Assembly (NCBI GenBank): GCA_002395805.1
Contig: DGVB01000019.1
Coordinates: forward strand, 1-14,379
Length of the DNA stretch: 14,379 nucleotides
Direction of reading: 5' to 3'
From: Bacteroidales bacterium UBA4295
GTDB taxonomy: Bacteria > Bacteroidota > Bacteroidia > Bacteroidales > Paludibacteraceae
Positions 14,061 to 14,379 of this stretch are shown here, in pieces (the stretch's first letter is position 1; each line of letters begins with the position of its first letter). The position numbers and the translations under genes were made by a program. The notes under the pieces were generated by a model that made no database searches, had not been told where the DNA came from, and saw only the letters and a program-made list of their open reading frames with translations.

Positions 14061-14379
14061 ATGTACGCAATTGTAGAAATGAAAGGCCAGCAGTTTAGAG
14101 TAGAGGCTGGCAAGAAACTGTTCATCAATCGTATGAACGAACTCGAGAAAGGCGCAACCGTTGAATTTGAGAACGTACTGCTCCTGGACAACGAGGGTAA
14201 AGTTAAAGTAGGTGCTCCTTATGTAAAGGGCGCTAAAGTGGTTTGCGAAGTGCTCGACAACGAGTGCCGCGGCGACAAAATTCTTGTTTTCCACAAGAAA
14301 CGTCGTAAAGGTTATCGCAAGCTCAATGGTCACCGTCAGGATTTGACCAACGTAGTAGTTAAAGAAATTGTTATTGCTT
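14061..14379 (+). CDS. rplU: 50S ribosomal protein L21, 3' end at window edge
   Basis: L21 binds 23S rRNA in the large subunit. The frame starts at ATG 14061 with [24 protein letters not shown], the standard L21 opening. It continues with [27 protein letters not shown] and the basic rRNA-binding segment [17 protein letters not shown]. It runs 106 codons to 14378 with one further base, T, at the edge. That is about the full length of L21, so the gene is probably complete apart from its stop codon or a few residues. It has its own promoter and leader, and rpmA (L27) would be expected just downstream. Confidence 0.96.
   Translation, partial: MYAIVEMKGQQFRVEAGKKLFINRMNELEKGATVEFENVLLLDNEGKVKVGAPYVKGAKVVCEVLDNECRGDKILVFHKKRRKGYRKLNGHRQDLTNVVVKEIVIA

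Overview
The window is about 14.4 kb of bacterial chromosome, and every gene I can support is on the + strand. It carries the first half of a division and cell wall (dcw) cluster, followed by a Sel1-repeat protein, a small tyrosine phosphatase, phosphofructokinase and ribosomal protein L21. The organism is most likely a member of the Bacteroidota, probably Bacteroidales. Evidence for this: a tiny FtsL-like protein sits between rsmH and the transpeptidase; MraY is long, with an extended loop and a charged C-terminal tail; starts are preceded by A/T-rich sequence rather than Shine-Dalgarno motifs; and rplU has a promoter matching the Bacteroidota pattern TTTG-N20-TAnnTTTG. I cannot name a genus.

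Layout: rsmH (5' end outside the window, 1-924), a 183-nt gap filled by a nested inverted repeat, ftsL-like (1108-1434), ftsI (1427-3220), murE (3217-4713), mraY (4769-6040), murD (6042-7322), ftsW (7389-8627), murG (8637-9716), sel1-PEGA-barrel protein (9736-12414), low-molecular-weight protein tyrosine phosphatase (12411-12875), pfkA (12878-13861), a likely terminator and a promoter, then rplU (14061 to the window end). Overlaps or very short gaps from ftsL to pfkA suggest one long transcript. The murC-ftsQ-ftsA-ftsZ genes that commonly follow murG in this phylum are not here.

The wall genes form a coherent pathway. MurE and MurD add meso-DAP and D-Glu to the UDP-MurNAc peptide. MraY and MurG build lipid I and lipid II. 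FtsW and FtsI polymerise and crosslink lipid II at the septum, held together by the FtsL-like protein.

The most unusual feature is a set of short tandem arrays with a 7-nt (sometimes 8-nt) period, plus G/C-rich palindromes. Several lie in frame inside the essential enzymes RsmH, MurE and MurG. Arrays whose units contain no stop codon are found inside genes. The two arrays whose units do contain a stop (ATTTGTA and CCTAGTA-like) lie outside coding sequence, and the first of these provides the stop codon of murE. A 21-nt stretch shared by rsmH and murE is read in different frames in the two genes, so the similarity belongs to the DNA and not to the protein.
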